A stretch of 64,000 nucleotides of DNA from Absidia repens (GCA_002105175.1 MCGE01000062.1:19708-83707), one strand, 5' to 3'; counted from the first letter of the stretch, positions 12,162 through 24,760 are shown. Notes: generated by a model not told the origin, from the sequence alone. A program made the numbers and translations.

Positions 12162-12853
12162 TTTTCAAATCCCGCCCACGTGGATTTTTATTTACTGTCA
12201 ATTTTTTTTCCGGCTTCTTTTTTTTCCTCTTTCTTTTCTCTTTCTTTTTTTTTCTTTCTTTTTTTGTCTCACTTTTTTACTACATCATTCAACCTTTTTG
12301 AGGTTATGGTGATCTTAGATTAGTGTCAGGACTAGTTAAGAAGGGGTTTCAGCTCAGGGATCACAAGATGCATGGGGAACACCTTTCATTTTGGATTCAG
12401 GATTTGAGACCTATCATTAGTTGGCATTTTGATGATGTCTCCATTAACTTAGTTTGGTGTTATTTTGTCCATGGTTTGTACCTAGATTTGAATAAAGTGT
12501 CTTTATTTTGAAAACTTTTAATGAAAAATATCCCTTTGGTCTCTCACATGAAGTGAACAAGAGATCTCTGTCTACGTCCGATTTTTTAAATCAGCGTTAA
12601 CTGTACTATACTTTATTGAATAGCATTCCTTCCGACTTCTCAATGCCTTGTGCAATACAATAGATCACTTTTTATCATTCCTTTAGATTAGTGTTGATCG
12701 TTCTTGAGATCTCCCATTACTCGCCCTCATGAGGCCTCCACTAGATCCCCTGTTACAATGCACCTGGTGCCTTTAGCTTAAAATTTATGACTATGCTTCA
12801 ATAAAATATGCTCTTTTTATCGACCGCCATTTGGCCCCTTATATAATGAGTAA
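12162..12853 (+). repeat. Dispersed repeat family, full-length copy
   Basis: Starts TTTCAAATCCCGCCCACGTG, then a T/C tract (12190-12280), then TTAGTGTCAGGACTAG and the core GGGATCACAAGATGCATGGG near 12355-12376. The tail has GAATAAAGTGTCTTTATTTT and ends near CTTCAATAAAATATGC. It aligns by eye along its whole length with 953-1632 and 24761-25450. Confidence 0.75.
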
Positions 12854-13758
12854 AGACGTTATTCTGGCTGTTTTGTGAGTTTCTTAGTAAACACGTTCTC
12901 TCTTAGTCACCTTTTATGGCTGCCCCTTCCCGTAGAGTCCCATAGATTGGTTTATGGTTTTAGGTCACTTAATATAGAAAGTTGTTCTATTCCCGCTTAA
13001 CCATTTATATCAATCAACTAACGTCTCATCACGACCGTAGCCTTCCCTATTAATATTATAGCATACATTAGGCTGAAAATATATACCTAGTCTATTATTT
13101 TCATCGTGTACAGTACAATAATAATAAAAATAAAAAATAAGTGTAAAAAACTATACGTTGAGTTAGTTAAACCCCAAAGACCTGCGCATTAAATTGCAAA
13201 ATGAATGGGGTATCTAATCCTATTCCACACACCAACTACCGATTTCTCCCTGCCACCCACTAGAGTTTTTTTTTTCTTTTTTTTTTTAAAGAAATAGTGT
13301 GGGAACGTTTAAATCCCGTCAAATGTAATTTGTGTGCACAAATACGCGGTTGAGGATGTCCCGAGCCACGCCCAACATATTACATAATTGATTTTTTCGC
13401 CCACCATTTCTGTGTATCTCTGTCAAACCTTCCTTATGTTTCCACATACATGCACATCACAATAATCAACTTCGTTGCAAATAAAAATCAATCATTCGTC
13501 GTACATGAAAAAATATTTCAAATATATATATGTATATGCTTTATTTGAAGTGGCACGTTCTTGCAAATGACAAAATAATACGAAGTCGTACAAGCACATC
13601 GCCAGTATAACAAAAAAAAAAAAAGAAAAAAAAAAGGGGGTTTGCGGAAAGGGGTTCTAAAAATACAAGGCTGTAATGTTAATGGTAAAGACTACAGGGA
13701 GGGGGGAATTGGAATAAAATAAATAAGGGGGAAAAGAGGGTTGTAAAATGACAATAAT
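12854..13758. other. Intergenic and 3' flank of the mucin gene
   Basis: No gene seen. TTTATT (AATAAA on the minus strand) near 13540 could be the poly(A) signal of the mucin gene that ends at 13759. A-rich tracts lie at 13609-13635. Confidence 0.4.
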
Positions 13759-16700
13759 CTAAAATTGGTTCAAGTTTCTATCTGGTGTCCTTGTTCGTGA
13801 ATAGTATTCACGTTGAACCAATGAGCCACCAAAAGAATGGTCTAGAATAATGGGCGCCGAGATTTCTTGAATGGCTGCACGACGTTGGACTTCCTCATGT
13901 TCTTGTCGTCGTCGTCGATGGCGGCGATACACTGTCACTGCACCCATTGTTGCCGCCGCATAGACCACCACACCCACCGAAACCGCAATACCAATTATAG
14001 CATTACGTGATAAAGAGGATCCATCAGCACCGCCAGTATCAGAGGATGGGTTGCCGTTGTTCGATTCGCTTCCACCACTACCATTGCCAGAACCAGAGGA
14101 TGGTTGAGGGGTATTGGGGTCATTCAAACCTTGAGAGCCTAAAAAAACAAAAAACAAATAGAAGTGAATAACAACAGGTGATGATTTTTAAGGGGAGGGG
14201 AGAGAAGATGAGTGTTCTTTCAATTGATTTAGTACCTGAGATCGGGTATTGATTATCAATCAAAGTGACGATTTGACCATTGCTTGGAGCATAGAGAAGA
14301 CTGGATCGATTTTGGACCAATTGAGACATGGATGATACCTGTTGGCTTGGCACAGCAATGGCGACAATCACACCGGTTGATGATGATGATCCATTATCGT
14401 CTTTGTTTTCAAGCGCTAGTTCCCGTTTTTTCCCAGTATTACCAGAAGAGGAGGAAGAGGAGGTAATGGTGACCACAATCACATCGTTGACGCTGATATC
14501 AAGGGCTTTGCTGAAAAGAGGAGGAAGGGCTTGCACAAATTGGGCTGTTAACATATAATCTTCCACCATGCGGACATAAGATAAATAGTTGAATTTCAAA
14601 TGGACAATATCGCTGGTACCTGGATCAAATAAATGGGTTCATCATACAATAAATGTTAGTGTCACTTGTGATCAAACAGGCAATCAATATATATATATAT
14701 ACTACTATGTAACTTACTGGGAATATTGGCACCAGAGTTTGGAGCTATATATTGAGGAATATTGCTGGGCGTCGGGCTTGGATCTGAGGATGAGTCGGGC
14801 GAATTGGTTTTCGTGGTCGTTGATGTTGTTGTTGGTGATGGTGTGGCAGAATCATCGGATGGCTTTTGAGTTGTAGTGGACGGTGGTGTCGTCGAGGAAG
14901 TTTCGATCGAAAAAGTAAAAGATTGTGTTAACCAGCTATACGTTTCATATTGATATGATGACGTTTTTCTATCAGGCTCATCTGTTGTCGTTGGTGCTTC
15001 AGTTGTGGTTGGTTCAGCCGTAGTTGTTGGTGCTTCAGTACTTGTCGGTTCAACTGTAGTTGTTGGTGTTTCAGTACTAGTCAGTTCAACGCTGGTTGTT
15101 GGCACTTCAGTGGTTGTCGATTCAGTTGTCATCGTCAGCGTGTCAGTGGCATCGGATCCAGAAGCCATTATCCCTGTCGTGTTTGCTGTCGAGGTAGATG
15201 AAGAATAAATATCAGACGAAGACGACTCGCCAGTGGTTGTCGAGGTAGTTGTAGTGAAAATAATGGTATTATTGGAAGTAATGGTCGGCAGGTGAGTTGA
15301 AGTTCCATTTTCTGTAGATGTGGCTGTCGGTGCATAACTTTCAGTTCCGGTTATACTAGGGGTAGCCGTAATCGATTCAGTGATGGTTGAGCCTGTTATG
15401 CTAGCCCCAGTGAATGTCGCTGTAAATGATCCAGTAATTGCTTCAGTTCCATTGATTGATGTCAGTGACGATGTGATAGTATCGGTAGCCGTCGAGTCGA
15501 TTCCAGTTAACGTGGATGATGTGATTGATTCCGTAGCAGCATCAGACCCATTGACCGATGACGAAGGAGATGGGGTAGCAGTTGCGGTGACACTTGATGA
15601 TTGGCCTGACAGGGAAGATTCAGTAATTGTTGCAGTCCAATTAGGCAATGACGATGAAGAATCAGTGGCAGTGGCGGCAGTTGTTGAGGAATAAGTAGCG
15701 GTCATGTCCCCACTGGAAACAAAACTAAATGATCCAGTCATTGTATTGTTTTCTGTGGATGTTGCTGTTCGTGAAAAAGAGGTCGTTCCAGTCGCCCAAT
15801 AAGTCGTTGCTGTGTCTGAAGATGTTGTCGTAGCTTCAGTCCCTGTTGTAGGAGTCGGATGAAGAGATGATTCCATTGACTGTGTTGTTGACGTTGTACA
15901 AGTATCCCATAGAAGACCATCGCAGTCAGGTATAGTAGATGTTGTCGCCGTAGTCGATTTCGCAGTAGATGAAGATGATATGCAGCCACCTAGTAAACCC
16001 CTGTCACAATCGCGAGATGATGTTGTAGTAGGAGCGATTGCAGTCGATGTGAATGGGCGTGCTGTAGAAGATGAAGTGGTTTCCATAGTTGACGAGGGTG
16101 ATAATGTAGAAGATGGGGTAACTTCCAAAGTTGATGATGATTGCGCTGTGAAAGATGATGTGGTTTCCATAGTTGACAAGGGTGATAATGTAAAAGATTG
16201 GGTAATTTCCAAAGTTGATGACGAATGCACTGTAGAAGATGATTTGGTTTCCATAGTTGACGAGGGTGATAATGTAGAAGATGGGGTAATTTTCACAGTT
16301 TTTGATGAATGCACTGTAGAAGATGATGTGGTTTCCATAGTTGACGAGGGTGATAATGTAGAAGATGGGGTAATTTCCACAGTTGATGATGAATGTGCTG
16401 TAGAAGATGATGTGGTGTCCATAGTTGCCGAGGGTGATAATGTAAAAGATTGGGTAATTTCCACAGTTGATGAAGACGATGTGTGCTCCACTAAAGATGA
16501 GGTGGTTGTCATAATTGTCGTGGAGGTTGTATGTGTTGCTGACGTGGAGGCGGTCGTTACAGTTGCTGAAGTAGATGATTGAGTTGTTTCTTCAGATGAG
16601 GATGTTGTTGTCTTTAGACACTCACCGAGTAATCCCGCCTCACATGTTGATGTCGAAGACGAGGTGGCGGTCGATTTTGGTGAGGTCGTGTAGTGGGTAG

Positions 16701-17224
16701 TTGAGTGAGATTTTGCCGGAGTTGTTGACCATGGTGTAGATTTGTCTGGAGATGCTGATTCTTTAGTTGTGGAACTTTCATGTGTCGTTGTTTCCTGAGC
16801 GCTCGTAACACTAGTGGTAGTATCAGTGCTGTCGGAAGATGTAGTTGTTGAGTGAGGATGACGATGACTGGATGCTGTTGCGGTAATTGGTAAGGTTTGT
16901 GTTACATCTGTTTGGGAATCCGTTGTAGTTGATGATGCAGTATGAGAAGAAGTAGTAGGTGAAGAGGTCGTAGTAAATGAAGAATGATGGTTTTTGGTGG
17001 TAACGGTAGTGGCGGTATTATCTTCAGTTGATTTCTAAGTATGGGAACAGGAAAAGAAATATATTAGAATTGGAAGAAATGAATTGATTTATTCTTCTTA
17101 CCAAAGTTTGATCCAATGACGATTCAGCATTCACATAGATTTGAATACTATTGACAGATATCAAACAATACAACAGAATTAGGAGCCAAATGGAGTTGAC
17201 CAAAGATATTCTTCGTTTTGCCAT
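13759..17224 (-). CDS. Signalling mucin, Msb2-like single-pass membrane protein
   Basis: Exons complement(13759..14138, 14236..14619, 14718..17034, 17102..17224) give 1067 residues. The start has a signal peptide (basic MAKRR, then a hydrophobic run ending near SVNS). Residues about 42-800 are almost all Ser/Thr, as in O-glycosylated mucins, with several 28-residue repeats. The region from about 814 to 940 is folded-looking (LSYVRMVEDYMLTAQFVQAL onward). A Gly/Ser linker, one membrane span near 988-1010 (IIGIAVSVGVVVYAAATMGA), an Arg-rich stop-transfer and a 55-residue tail with ISAPIILDHSF follow. This layout and the tail resemble fungal Msb2/Hkr1 sensors, which feed Cdc42 and MAPK routes. 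The Msb2 assignment is inference; the mucin layout is seen directly. Three short Cys loops of the type C-x(2,3)-LL-x(2)-C interrupt the Ser/Thr region. Confidence 0.8.
16060..16505 (-). repeat. Tandem 84-bp coding repeat inside the mucin gene
   Basis: About five imperfect 84-base units encode 28 residues each, with words such as EITPSSTLSP and SSTMETTSSSTVHSS. Period is a multiple of three, so copy number can change without frameshift, as is common in fungal surface proteins. Confidence 0.8.
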
Positions 17225-17550
17225 CTATTTGATAAAAGTGAAATAACAAAAACAAAGTGAGGAGATAAATAAAAAGGAGCGAAAGAAAAGAAATAGTGTA
17301 GAGAAAACAAAATAATAATGCTAATAATTTACCAATTTCTGATTCAAGTGCAGCACATCAAATGTAAAAAAGGGGCCCAGAACTTTTTTCCCTATTAAAA
17401 AAAAAAAATACAGAAAAATGCATTAACCTCTTATATAAATATTCTGTCCCACATAAAAATAAAAAGAGACACAACTCCAATCACCACCATGGACAATGAA
17501 TATAATATTGTCCTACTTGATTTTACTATTTTATTCCATTTTTACCTTTT

Positions 17551-18234
17551 TCAGTCTTCTGAGTGTTCTTCATAACCAGCTTGCTTTGTGGAAGGGTGAC
17601 CTTGATATAAATCGAAGAAATGAATGGCACATTGTTCAACATAACGATAGACCAAAGTTGGCCCAGGCACGAGAATCCAAATTAAGATTGCAACAAAGAT
17701 CAAGATAAATAATGATTTACTGTTGAGCCAAGGTGGAGATACTTGATATCAGTGAAAAAAAAAGGGTGTCAGCTATACTGATGATCATGAGTTCATATAG
17801 ATGAGTGCTTAGACTTACAGTATTCGTTGGTAATTCAAGCAGCACTTGCTATTGCTTTTTCCACTGGAAGAGCACATCGAACAAACAATATTCTTGTTCT
17901 TCATCCTATGATAGCATTGTTGAAACTGTAACATGAATTAAAAAGCCTGCTTCAAGGAGTAACACTCCATATCAAATAATAGATATACCTGAGCTTGTCA
18001 AAATAGACCGTCATTCATTCCCCGAACGTCACAAAGAACCAAAGAAAAACAAAGGGCGTTTGGCGAGTCTACAATTTAATAACCATGATTAGTATATTGT
18101 ATATGCTACATGTTGACATTGAATGGACTTACAAGATTACTATCAATAAATCGTATTTTGATACTGATCAGTTCCAAATGACAGCTATTCCTTGACTTGG
18201 TCCTGCCACTGTTCATTTTGCAAATGGTGCTCAT
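17551..18234 (-). pseudogene. Uncertain small membrane-protein gene, possibly broken
   Basis: I do not recognise the family. On the minus strand a likely start at 18234 (MSTICKMNSGR) leads to exons about 18234-18133, 18070-18040, 17925-17822 and 17728-17551. A Cys-rich stretch (VCSMCSSSGKSNSKCCLNYQ) is followed by a hydrophobic span (SLFILIFVAILIWILVPG) and a short hydrophilic tail ending at TGA 17553-17551. The last two exons join in frame (acceptor at 17730-17729). The link from the second to the third exon works only with a weak GTGACG donor near 18043. The much better donor at 17978 (CTCAG|GTATAT) is preceded by in-frame stops. It could be a real gene with an odd donor or a decaying copy. 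Confidence 0.3.
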
Positions 18235-18968
18235 TCTTCCAAATTGTGTGTAATTCGGTTTATTTGCTCAGTCTGATATAAATTTCAACATCAACATCTT
18301 TGTTCTTGTTGACCACGATATATAAAAAAAGTAAATGACAATAAGAGAAAAAGCGAGTTTTTGATTTTCAAACCGCGACTTTTTTTTTTTTTTGAAAGGG
18401 AAGGAAAAAAATGAGAGCATATCAAATTTGGTGCAAATAAAAGAAGATGGGTAGAATACAATGTGTTGACATGTTATTGAATTTGATCAATGCAAAAAGT
18501 CATCTTTTGATTAAGTAATCAATCACCCAGTTAAAATAAACATTTAATTTTGTCACTTTTATTCTATATAATTAGCGCCCAAATTCCTGCTTCCATCATG
18601 ATACAAATCTGGCCCACATCCCACAATACCCATAATGCAACTCCTCTATGCCAATAATCATCAACACCATATAAAGCGTTTAGCATTTTTATCATAACAA
18701 CAACATGTTTCTGAAATCACAGTGAAATCACCAATTGAATTTTGAAAAGCCCATAAAAGGGTCAAAGCATTTATTGAGTAAATGAGGAATAAAGGTACAA
18801 ATGGGTTTCTAATACTAGACTAAACTAAAAGTGGTGCGAAGAAGGAAGAAAGGGAGGGAGGAAGGATGGGGAATACAAATTCATAAAAGAGGATAACTAA
18901 AGAAGTACAGTAGGTAAGTAGAGTTTGTTGATGTCATACAATTTTAAAAATACAAGAGAAGGGTATAA
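18235..18968. other. Intergenic and G-beta 3' flank
   Basis: No coding signal recognised. TTTATT at 18770-18775 is a minus-strand AATAAA about 195 bases past the G-beta stop and is its best poly(A) signal candidate. A T14 run is near 18380. Confidence 0.4.
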
Positions 18969-20273
18969 TTACGCCCACACCTAAAAAAGAAATAAAGGAT
19001 TAAGACAATGACCAGGACAGATATAGTGAAACTAAGTAGACTTACCTTGAGGAAACTATCCCAGCTACCAGTACAAACAGCCATGCCATCGCTTGACACG
19101 CCGAGACACGACACACGATTTTCGTGCCCATTTAATACACCAACCCTTTCACCTTTGAGAGAATCCCATACATGACAGCTGAAATCGTCATAACCTGCAA
19201 ATAATAGTCGGCCAGAAATGGAGAAACCAACTGATGTAATACCATGTAGAATGTTATCGCTTTGATACACATTCATTTCACGGTCAGCACGTAAATCAAA
19301 CAATCGACAACTTGCATCGTCAGATCCGGTTCCAATGGCCATACCGTTGGGGAAGAATCTTTTGGTAGCCAAAAAAAAAAAAAAAAGTAAGTGTTCCGTC
19401 GATGTTAAACAGATGCATGCGTTTAAATATATTTAAACTTACTGGACCGAGTTGATATCCGATTCATGACCAACAAAAGTTTGTACACATTTTTGAGTTC
19501 GCATATCCCAGATTTTGGCGGTAGCATCGCAAGCAGCGGAGACAAAGATATTGGGGTCGTTGGGAGCCACCGCTACGCTCATGACATCACCTGTATGATC
19601 CGAGAATTCTTGAATCTTGACACCGGCATCCACATCCCACAAAAGACAAGTCATGTCACCGGAACTTGTCAATATACGTCGATCGTCCAGGAAGCGACAG
19701 CAGCTAAGGTACCCAGTATGAGCAGACAATTCTCGTGCGGGACGCACAGGACCTTCCCGAGAGGACAGGTTATAGATGGAGCACACATTGTCCAGACCAC
19801 CGCATGCTGCAAAGTTACCAGAAGGAGAATAGGCACAAGTCATCACCCAAGCTGAACGAAGAGGAACGGCATGGAGTTTGTTGGTAGTGTAGGCATTCCA
19901 TACAATGAGCTTGCCATCTTGAGAAGCAGATACCAAGTGTTGTCCATCATTGGCCCAGTGCATTGCATAAATCTTGGCTAAATGACCTCGAAGGTTTCGT
20001 CGAATCTTCATTACTAATCGAGGAAGAGGTTCCACCCCTTTGGCCATTTTAGGTACTAAGGAAAGAAACAGAAAATAACACAAGGAACGTTAGTACGTTG
20101 TACTGTTAGTTTGTTCTTGCCGTTCATTTCTACCATCATCATCTCTCTTTTCATTATAACTTACGAGTTGTATCGCTGAGTGCTTCACGTCGTTGTTTGA
20201 TTCTTTCTTTAACTAATTCAGCCTCACGTCTGGCTGCTGCAATACGTTCCGTAGTGGCGTCTTGTTTGTTCAT
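18969..20273 (-). CDS. Heterotrimeric G-protein beta subunit (WD40)
   Basis: Four exons, complement(18969..18980, 19046..19358, 19443..20055, 20165..20273), give 348 residues, normal for this family. An N-terminal helix ([17 protein letters not shown]), the coiled coil that pairs with G-gamma, precedes seven WD repeats. Near-canonical family blocks are [56 protein letters not shown] and [20 protein letters not shown]. The last coding exon is only VWA plus stop, as expected for the C-terminus. The protein should act at the plasma membrane with G-gamma downstream of GPCRs, in fungi for pheromone, nutrient or growth signalling. Which of several paralogues it is cannot be told. All splice phases close and no damage is seen. 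Confidence 0.96.
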
Positions 20274-21599
20274 ATTGTGTTGAAGGTGCTGTCAAAAATG
20301 GTGGCTACAAAGATGAGTAATTCAAGTCGTCAAATAAGAATAAGGATAAAAAGGTATTTCGTTCGTTCAGTTGGACCTGAGTGTGCGTGTGTACGAAGTG
20401 TTGATATCCGAAGTTTGTGATGACAATACAATATAGGTTCCAAAAGAAGAAGACGACGTATAGAGGAGAAGAAGCAACTTTTATAAGAACAAATAAATGT
20501 TTTTGAATATAAATAAAACAAGTCTTTCAGGAATAAAGGGGATCAAAGATGGAAAGAAAGAAAGAAAGAAACAAAAATTCTTTCTTTTTTTCTTTTGCCC
20601 TGCAAAAGAAAAATGGCTGGCGAGTCGGAGTTTCTCAGTGGACCTAGATGAACCTTCTTTTTATTTTCATTTCAGTCTTGATCAGTGGCTGTCATACTAT
20701 ATTGCCCTTGACACACCTTGTATATTACCGAACCATCCGAGTACAACTTAGTACTTGATGTCAGCTATCCATTATACGGAATTTTAAATGTATGTTGGAC
20801 CCAAATCACGTTTTTTTTTTTATTTGCCACCCATTTTCACCCTCACATCCAAAAAAAAGCACACAAAAAAACACACTGTAAGCAAAGATCGTTTATAATG
20901 CCAAATCATATCCGATTCTGTACCAAAATCAGAGTGCATTTGAGTGCATTGATCTTTTGATTAAAAGCACCAATCGTTTAATTGTTTGCTTTATACTAGT
21001 AGGTAGGATAGCAGCTTTGGGCACCATTTCATCAATTGTTGTATCACATCAATCAAACACAAAAACACCGATATATATATTTATACATATCACTTGTCAA
21101 TCATGTAAAAGTTTTTTCTTTTTTATTATTATCATTAAAAGTATAAAATATCAAATATCGATCTATATATGTATCTAAATGTATGTAAATTGACGCGCCG
21201 GACGGACATATTCAGACACACAGTAAAATAGAAAAGCAACTAAACTAAAAGAGGAGCGGGGACGTATACTAATACTAAATCACAAAAAAAAAAAAAAAAA
21301 AAAAAAAAGACTATCAAATATAACCCACTAATCAAAGCGAAGGTTAAATGTCAATGTTGTTTTCATAAGGAGGAGTAGGTTGATCAATAGTGCGTGTTTT
21401 CTTCCGTTAAATTCCAGTTCTAGCATTGCGCCAACAGAATCCATATTTTATTTCCAAAAACACACAGAGTCGAGAGCAGAGCCGTGCACCAGAAACTAAC
21501 GAGTAGGTTCAGCCATACCCCATAGAAGACATGACTGCATCAACCGATATTATAGCAAAGGCATCAAAAAAGCACATAAAAAGATATTATTACAGACGT
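20274..21599. other. Intergenic between G-beta start and MFS remnant
   Basis: About 1.3 kb without a gene. It should hold the G-beta promoter (minus strand). GAAA repeats (20549-20572), an A28 tract (21282-21309) and TA runs (21072-21080) are visible. Scattered short ORFs lack splice-supported extensions. Confidence 0.4.
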
Positions 21600-22830
21600 T
21601 GATGGATGCCGCTGTTGTCGGAAACAAGTCGATCAGCAAGGTTTGAATGGAGTTGAAGGTACATTGCGATGTGCTGTTCACTATCAATAAAAATAGAAAA
21701 AAACCATCAGTTTATTTTTTTGTACTATTTTACTTGTACAAGATAGATACTTACGAATCACTTGAATGACCCTAAGAGCAGCAAGAGGAGCATAAATATA
21801 TATGCACCAACCATAAACTACTATCACAAGATTATATATCAACACATTTGGCAAAACCCACCATAGACTTGCACGCTCCAAAGGAAGTCAGAGGCTCGTT
21901 GCTATACCGCTTATCTTGCTAAATCTTGCACAGTCGAGGTTTAGGACATAACCTTGAAGGATCGACTCAAAAAGGCACCCGCCGCCATTAGCCAAGCAAG
22001 TGTATCCAATCGTCCAGGAGTCAAGTCGATGTCCCCCGGTCCACTAAGAATCGTAGGTATCATTGTAATCATCGTGTAATTGGAAGTACATTGAAAATCA
22101 TAAAGCAACACTAGGTTCAGCGCACCTTTGTATTCGGCAAGTGATAAAGGTTCAAAATAGGGAGAGAAGCATTGTTTCCATAATGGGCATGTAGGTTTGT
22201 CGTTTGGAAAGAACCACGCTCGTCAGGAGTGGCTATATCAGCTAAATACCTGCGAAAAAAAAAAAAAAAAAAAAAAATAGATAAATAAGGATACAGGCAA
22301 ACGTAGAAAAAACAAAACACACTTACAAATAGTTCCAGCACCTATACCGATCACTGAACTTGTCCCAAAAGCCTGGAGAATACGGAAACCAATGAGCATA
22401 TTGTAACTGTTCGCCCTGGCCAGACCGACGTTCGACAGACTATAAAGCGCCAGTGTGAGAAGGTGTACATGTCGTCATCCGGAAGTGTCAGCCCATTGGC
22501 CCCAGAGGGAAGATGCAATGACTTGCATGATCATATACACGGAAAGGGACCTTCATTGTAATGTGTGTATAAAGAAAAGAAAAAGAAAGAGAAAAAGAAA
22601 AAAGAAAAAAAAGAATTAGCCACAGGGGGGTTTTGAGAGCGAGCGGGAATTTAACTTCACGTTTGTGCATGTTCATTTGTTGTGCATTGACATGTAAATC
22701 ATTTTCAATCAGAAACATGACAGGAAAATAGCTACTGAGCGAGAATGGAGAAAAGAAAGGCGCAATGGATGCCATAATAGTGAGGATGGTCTTTAGTATT
22801 TTCTGATTTCCTCGGAAAGTCTTCAACTTT
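21600..22830 (-). pseudogene. Decayed MFS drug/H+ antiporter-type transporter
   Basis: Minus-strand fragments match an MFS transporter in order: IMASIAPFFSPFSLSSYFP (TM1) with DLHVNAQQMN near 22690-22790, then YMIMQVIASSLWGQWADTSG, then LALYSLSNVGLARANSYNML and GFRILQAFGTSSVIGIGAG near 22340-22450, then LADIATPDERGS near 22215-22245. The ERGS motif is followed by unrelated frame, and an in-frame TGA (22475-22477) replaces the expected Arg of the GRR loop. Further hydrophobic pieces near 21700-21880 lie in changed frames. The pieces cannot be joined into one frame, so I call it a pseudogene. In intact relatives this family exports small molecules using the proton gradient at the plasma membrane. 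Confidence 0.75.
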
Positions 22831-23014
22831 AGAGTGTACCAAATCAGGATTTTTTTATTTTAAAATGCCGATCGCAAGTGGTGGGCTGATGACAGGGGAA
22901 ATTCAACTCTGGTGTTTTTTCCCCTGATTTCCAAATATAGAGAACAAAAGAACGGCAATGTTTATAAACTGTTGATATGATGATAGGTTTTAATTTTCAA
23001 TTTGTCATTCAAAT

Positions 23015-24180
23015 ATGAAAATTGAAAATCGCCTATATATCGTCACTGGAGGGTAAGATGGTTTTAGAAGGATTATATATATATAAATAGATAATACCTT
23101 ACCATTGAAATAGTGCTAGTGGTTTGGGCAAACAAACCGTTAAATCGCTTGTTGCACTTAGAGGATACGTTGGTGTAAGTCAAATATATATATATGTATG
23201 TGCTTTGTCTTATCTTAATGCTTTTTTTTTTTTCTTAGATCATCGATATAAATATTGAAGCAGGCAATGAATTAATGAAGGAACTTGATGAAAAACATGC
23301 ATATTTTCCCGGTAAAGCGGATGTGACTTCTGAGGTACAGTATTCGAAAAAAAAAAGCCAGTCAATAGATGGTGAGAATAATGTATTTTTATTAGGCTCA
23401 AATTGAAAATGCTTTAGAAAAAATCATGACCCATTATAAGGATTGTCCATTAGGTGGAGCAATTTTATGCAGTGGTGTCGTATTACCCCCTTCACATATC
23501 AAAGGCTATGGCCCAGAGAATAAGCTTACTAGCTATCAACAATTTAAGCATATCATTGATATCAATCTTTTAGGCACTTACAATGTTGCGCAAAAGGTGG
23601 GCGATTTACTTTTAAAAAATCAACCTTTCGGTGACGATGGTTAGTAAAAAAAAAAAAAAAAAAAAAGAGGGAGAAGAGTGGACGAGCATATGTTAATCTT
23701 TCGTTTTGACAGGTGAAAGAGGAATCATCATCACAACATCATCTATTATTGGACTGGATGGGGCTATAGTAGGTTATGGTACCTCGAAAGGTGAGACTTT
23801 TGTGAGAGAAATTTATAGAAGGTGATTTTTTCGCAAAAAAATTCATTAAATATTATAGCCGCTGTCGCCGGATTAGCATTACCATTGGCAAGAGAACTTT
23901 CAGAATTTGGAATTCGGTCAATTTCTATAGCCCCTGGACCGTTTGGTAATTAAGTATAAAAATATGCTGACTATTGCTGATGTCTAATTACTGTATTCAT
24001 GAAATAATGGTACTAGATACACCTATATTGGATACTGGTACTGACATGAAAGCCCCTCCTTGTCTCTTCCCTTCAAGATATGGCCAGCCAAACGAATTTT
24101 CTGACACGGTTATCCATGCTATTATCAATCCAATGTTTAATGGCTCAGTTATTCGACTTGATGGTGGTCTAAGAGCTTAA
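23015..24180 (+). CDS. Short-chain dehydrogenase, 3-hydroxyacyl-CoA dehydrogenase type-2 (HSD10) like
   Basis: Seven exons (23015..23052, 23114..23174, 23239..23334, 23396..23639, 23713..23790, 23859..23945, 24017..24180) give 255 residues, normal for a classical SDR. The cofactor site is TGGASGLG (its GGA codons span intron 1). IIDIN marks the end of beta-2, typical of NAD preference. INLLGTYNV, TTSSIIG and the catalytic YGTSK follow, then APGPF. The C-terminus LFPSRYGQPNEFSDTV and NGSVIRLDGGLRA closely follow the HSD17B10 pattern. The expected reaction is NAD-dependent oxidation of short 3-hydroxyacyl-CoA, probably mitochondrial. No clear presequence is visible, as in animal HSD10. Start is the first ATG in frame with the Rossmann strand, only eight residues upstream. 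Confidence 0.92.
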
Positions 24181-24210
24181 TATAATACATATATAGTGTC
24201 GCCGTACTTG

Positions 24211-24216
24211 AATAAA
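24211..24216 (+). terminator. Likely poly(A) signal of the SDR gene
   Basis: AATAAA 31 bases after the SDR stop codon. Confidence 0.55.
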
Positions 24217-24760
24217 ATTATAAAGCAAAATGTTGGGAGTGTTTTTGGCATACTTGTTAAATTCCGTTTTTTTTTCTGTGGGCTGCGGTGTCGGGTGAGG
24301 TGGTAAACTAAAGGATATGGCTATCATACTTGTAGCTATACCCATCCTGCAAGATAAATTCAACACGTGAGAGTCAATGTAATATCAAAAAGACAAGATA
24401 TATTTTATTCAAATGTAGATATAAAAAAGGACAACCAAAATAATCTAATGTAATAACAACTACCTAAAGATGCGTGGAGTAGAGGCATTTTGTCTTAGAA
24501 TAAACACAACGCAAGATAAAACTTTTAAATTAGGGACGATAAACTAATCTATGGTAAGTGACAAGCTATACAATGGATGGGTTAAACTAAACTGTGTCGT
24601 ATTTTTCCATATTGATCCCAGAAACACCATTAGAGGATAACCTTCTTACTGTTGGTGCAGCTTAATATAGTCGACTTTTGCAAAAAAAAAAAAAAAAAAA
24701 AAGAAAGAAAGAAATAACAATCGTTAACCCAATTCCCTTGGAAGCGAAACAAAAAAGTCA

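Noticed and set aside
15980..16582. 200-codon plus-strand acidic frame with VEDDVVSIVDEG repeats
   Set aside because: Antisense shadow of the mucin Ser/Thr repeats.
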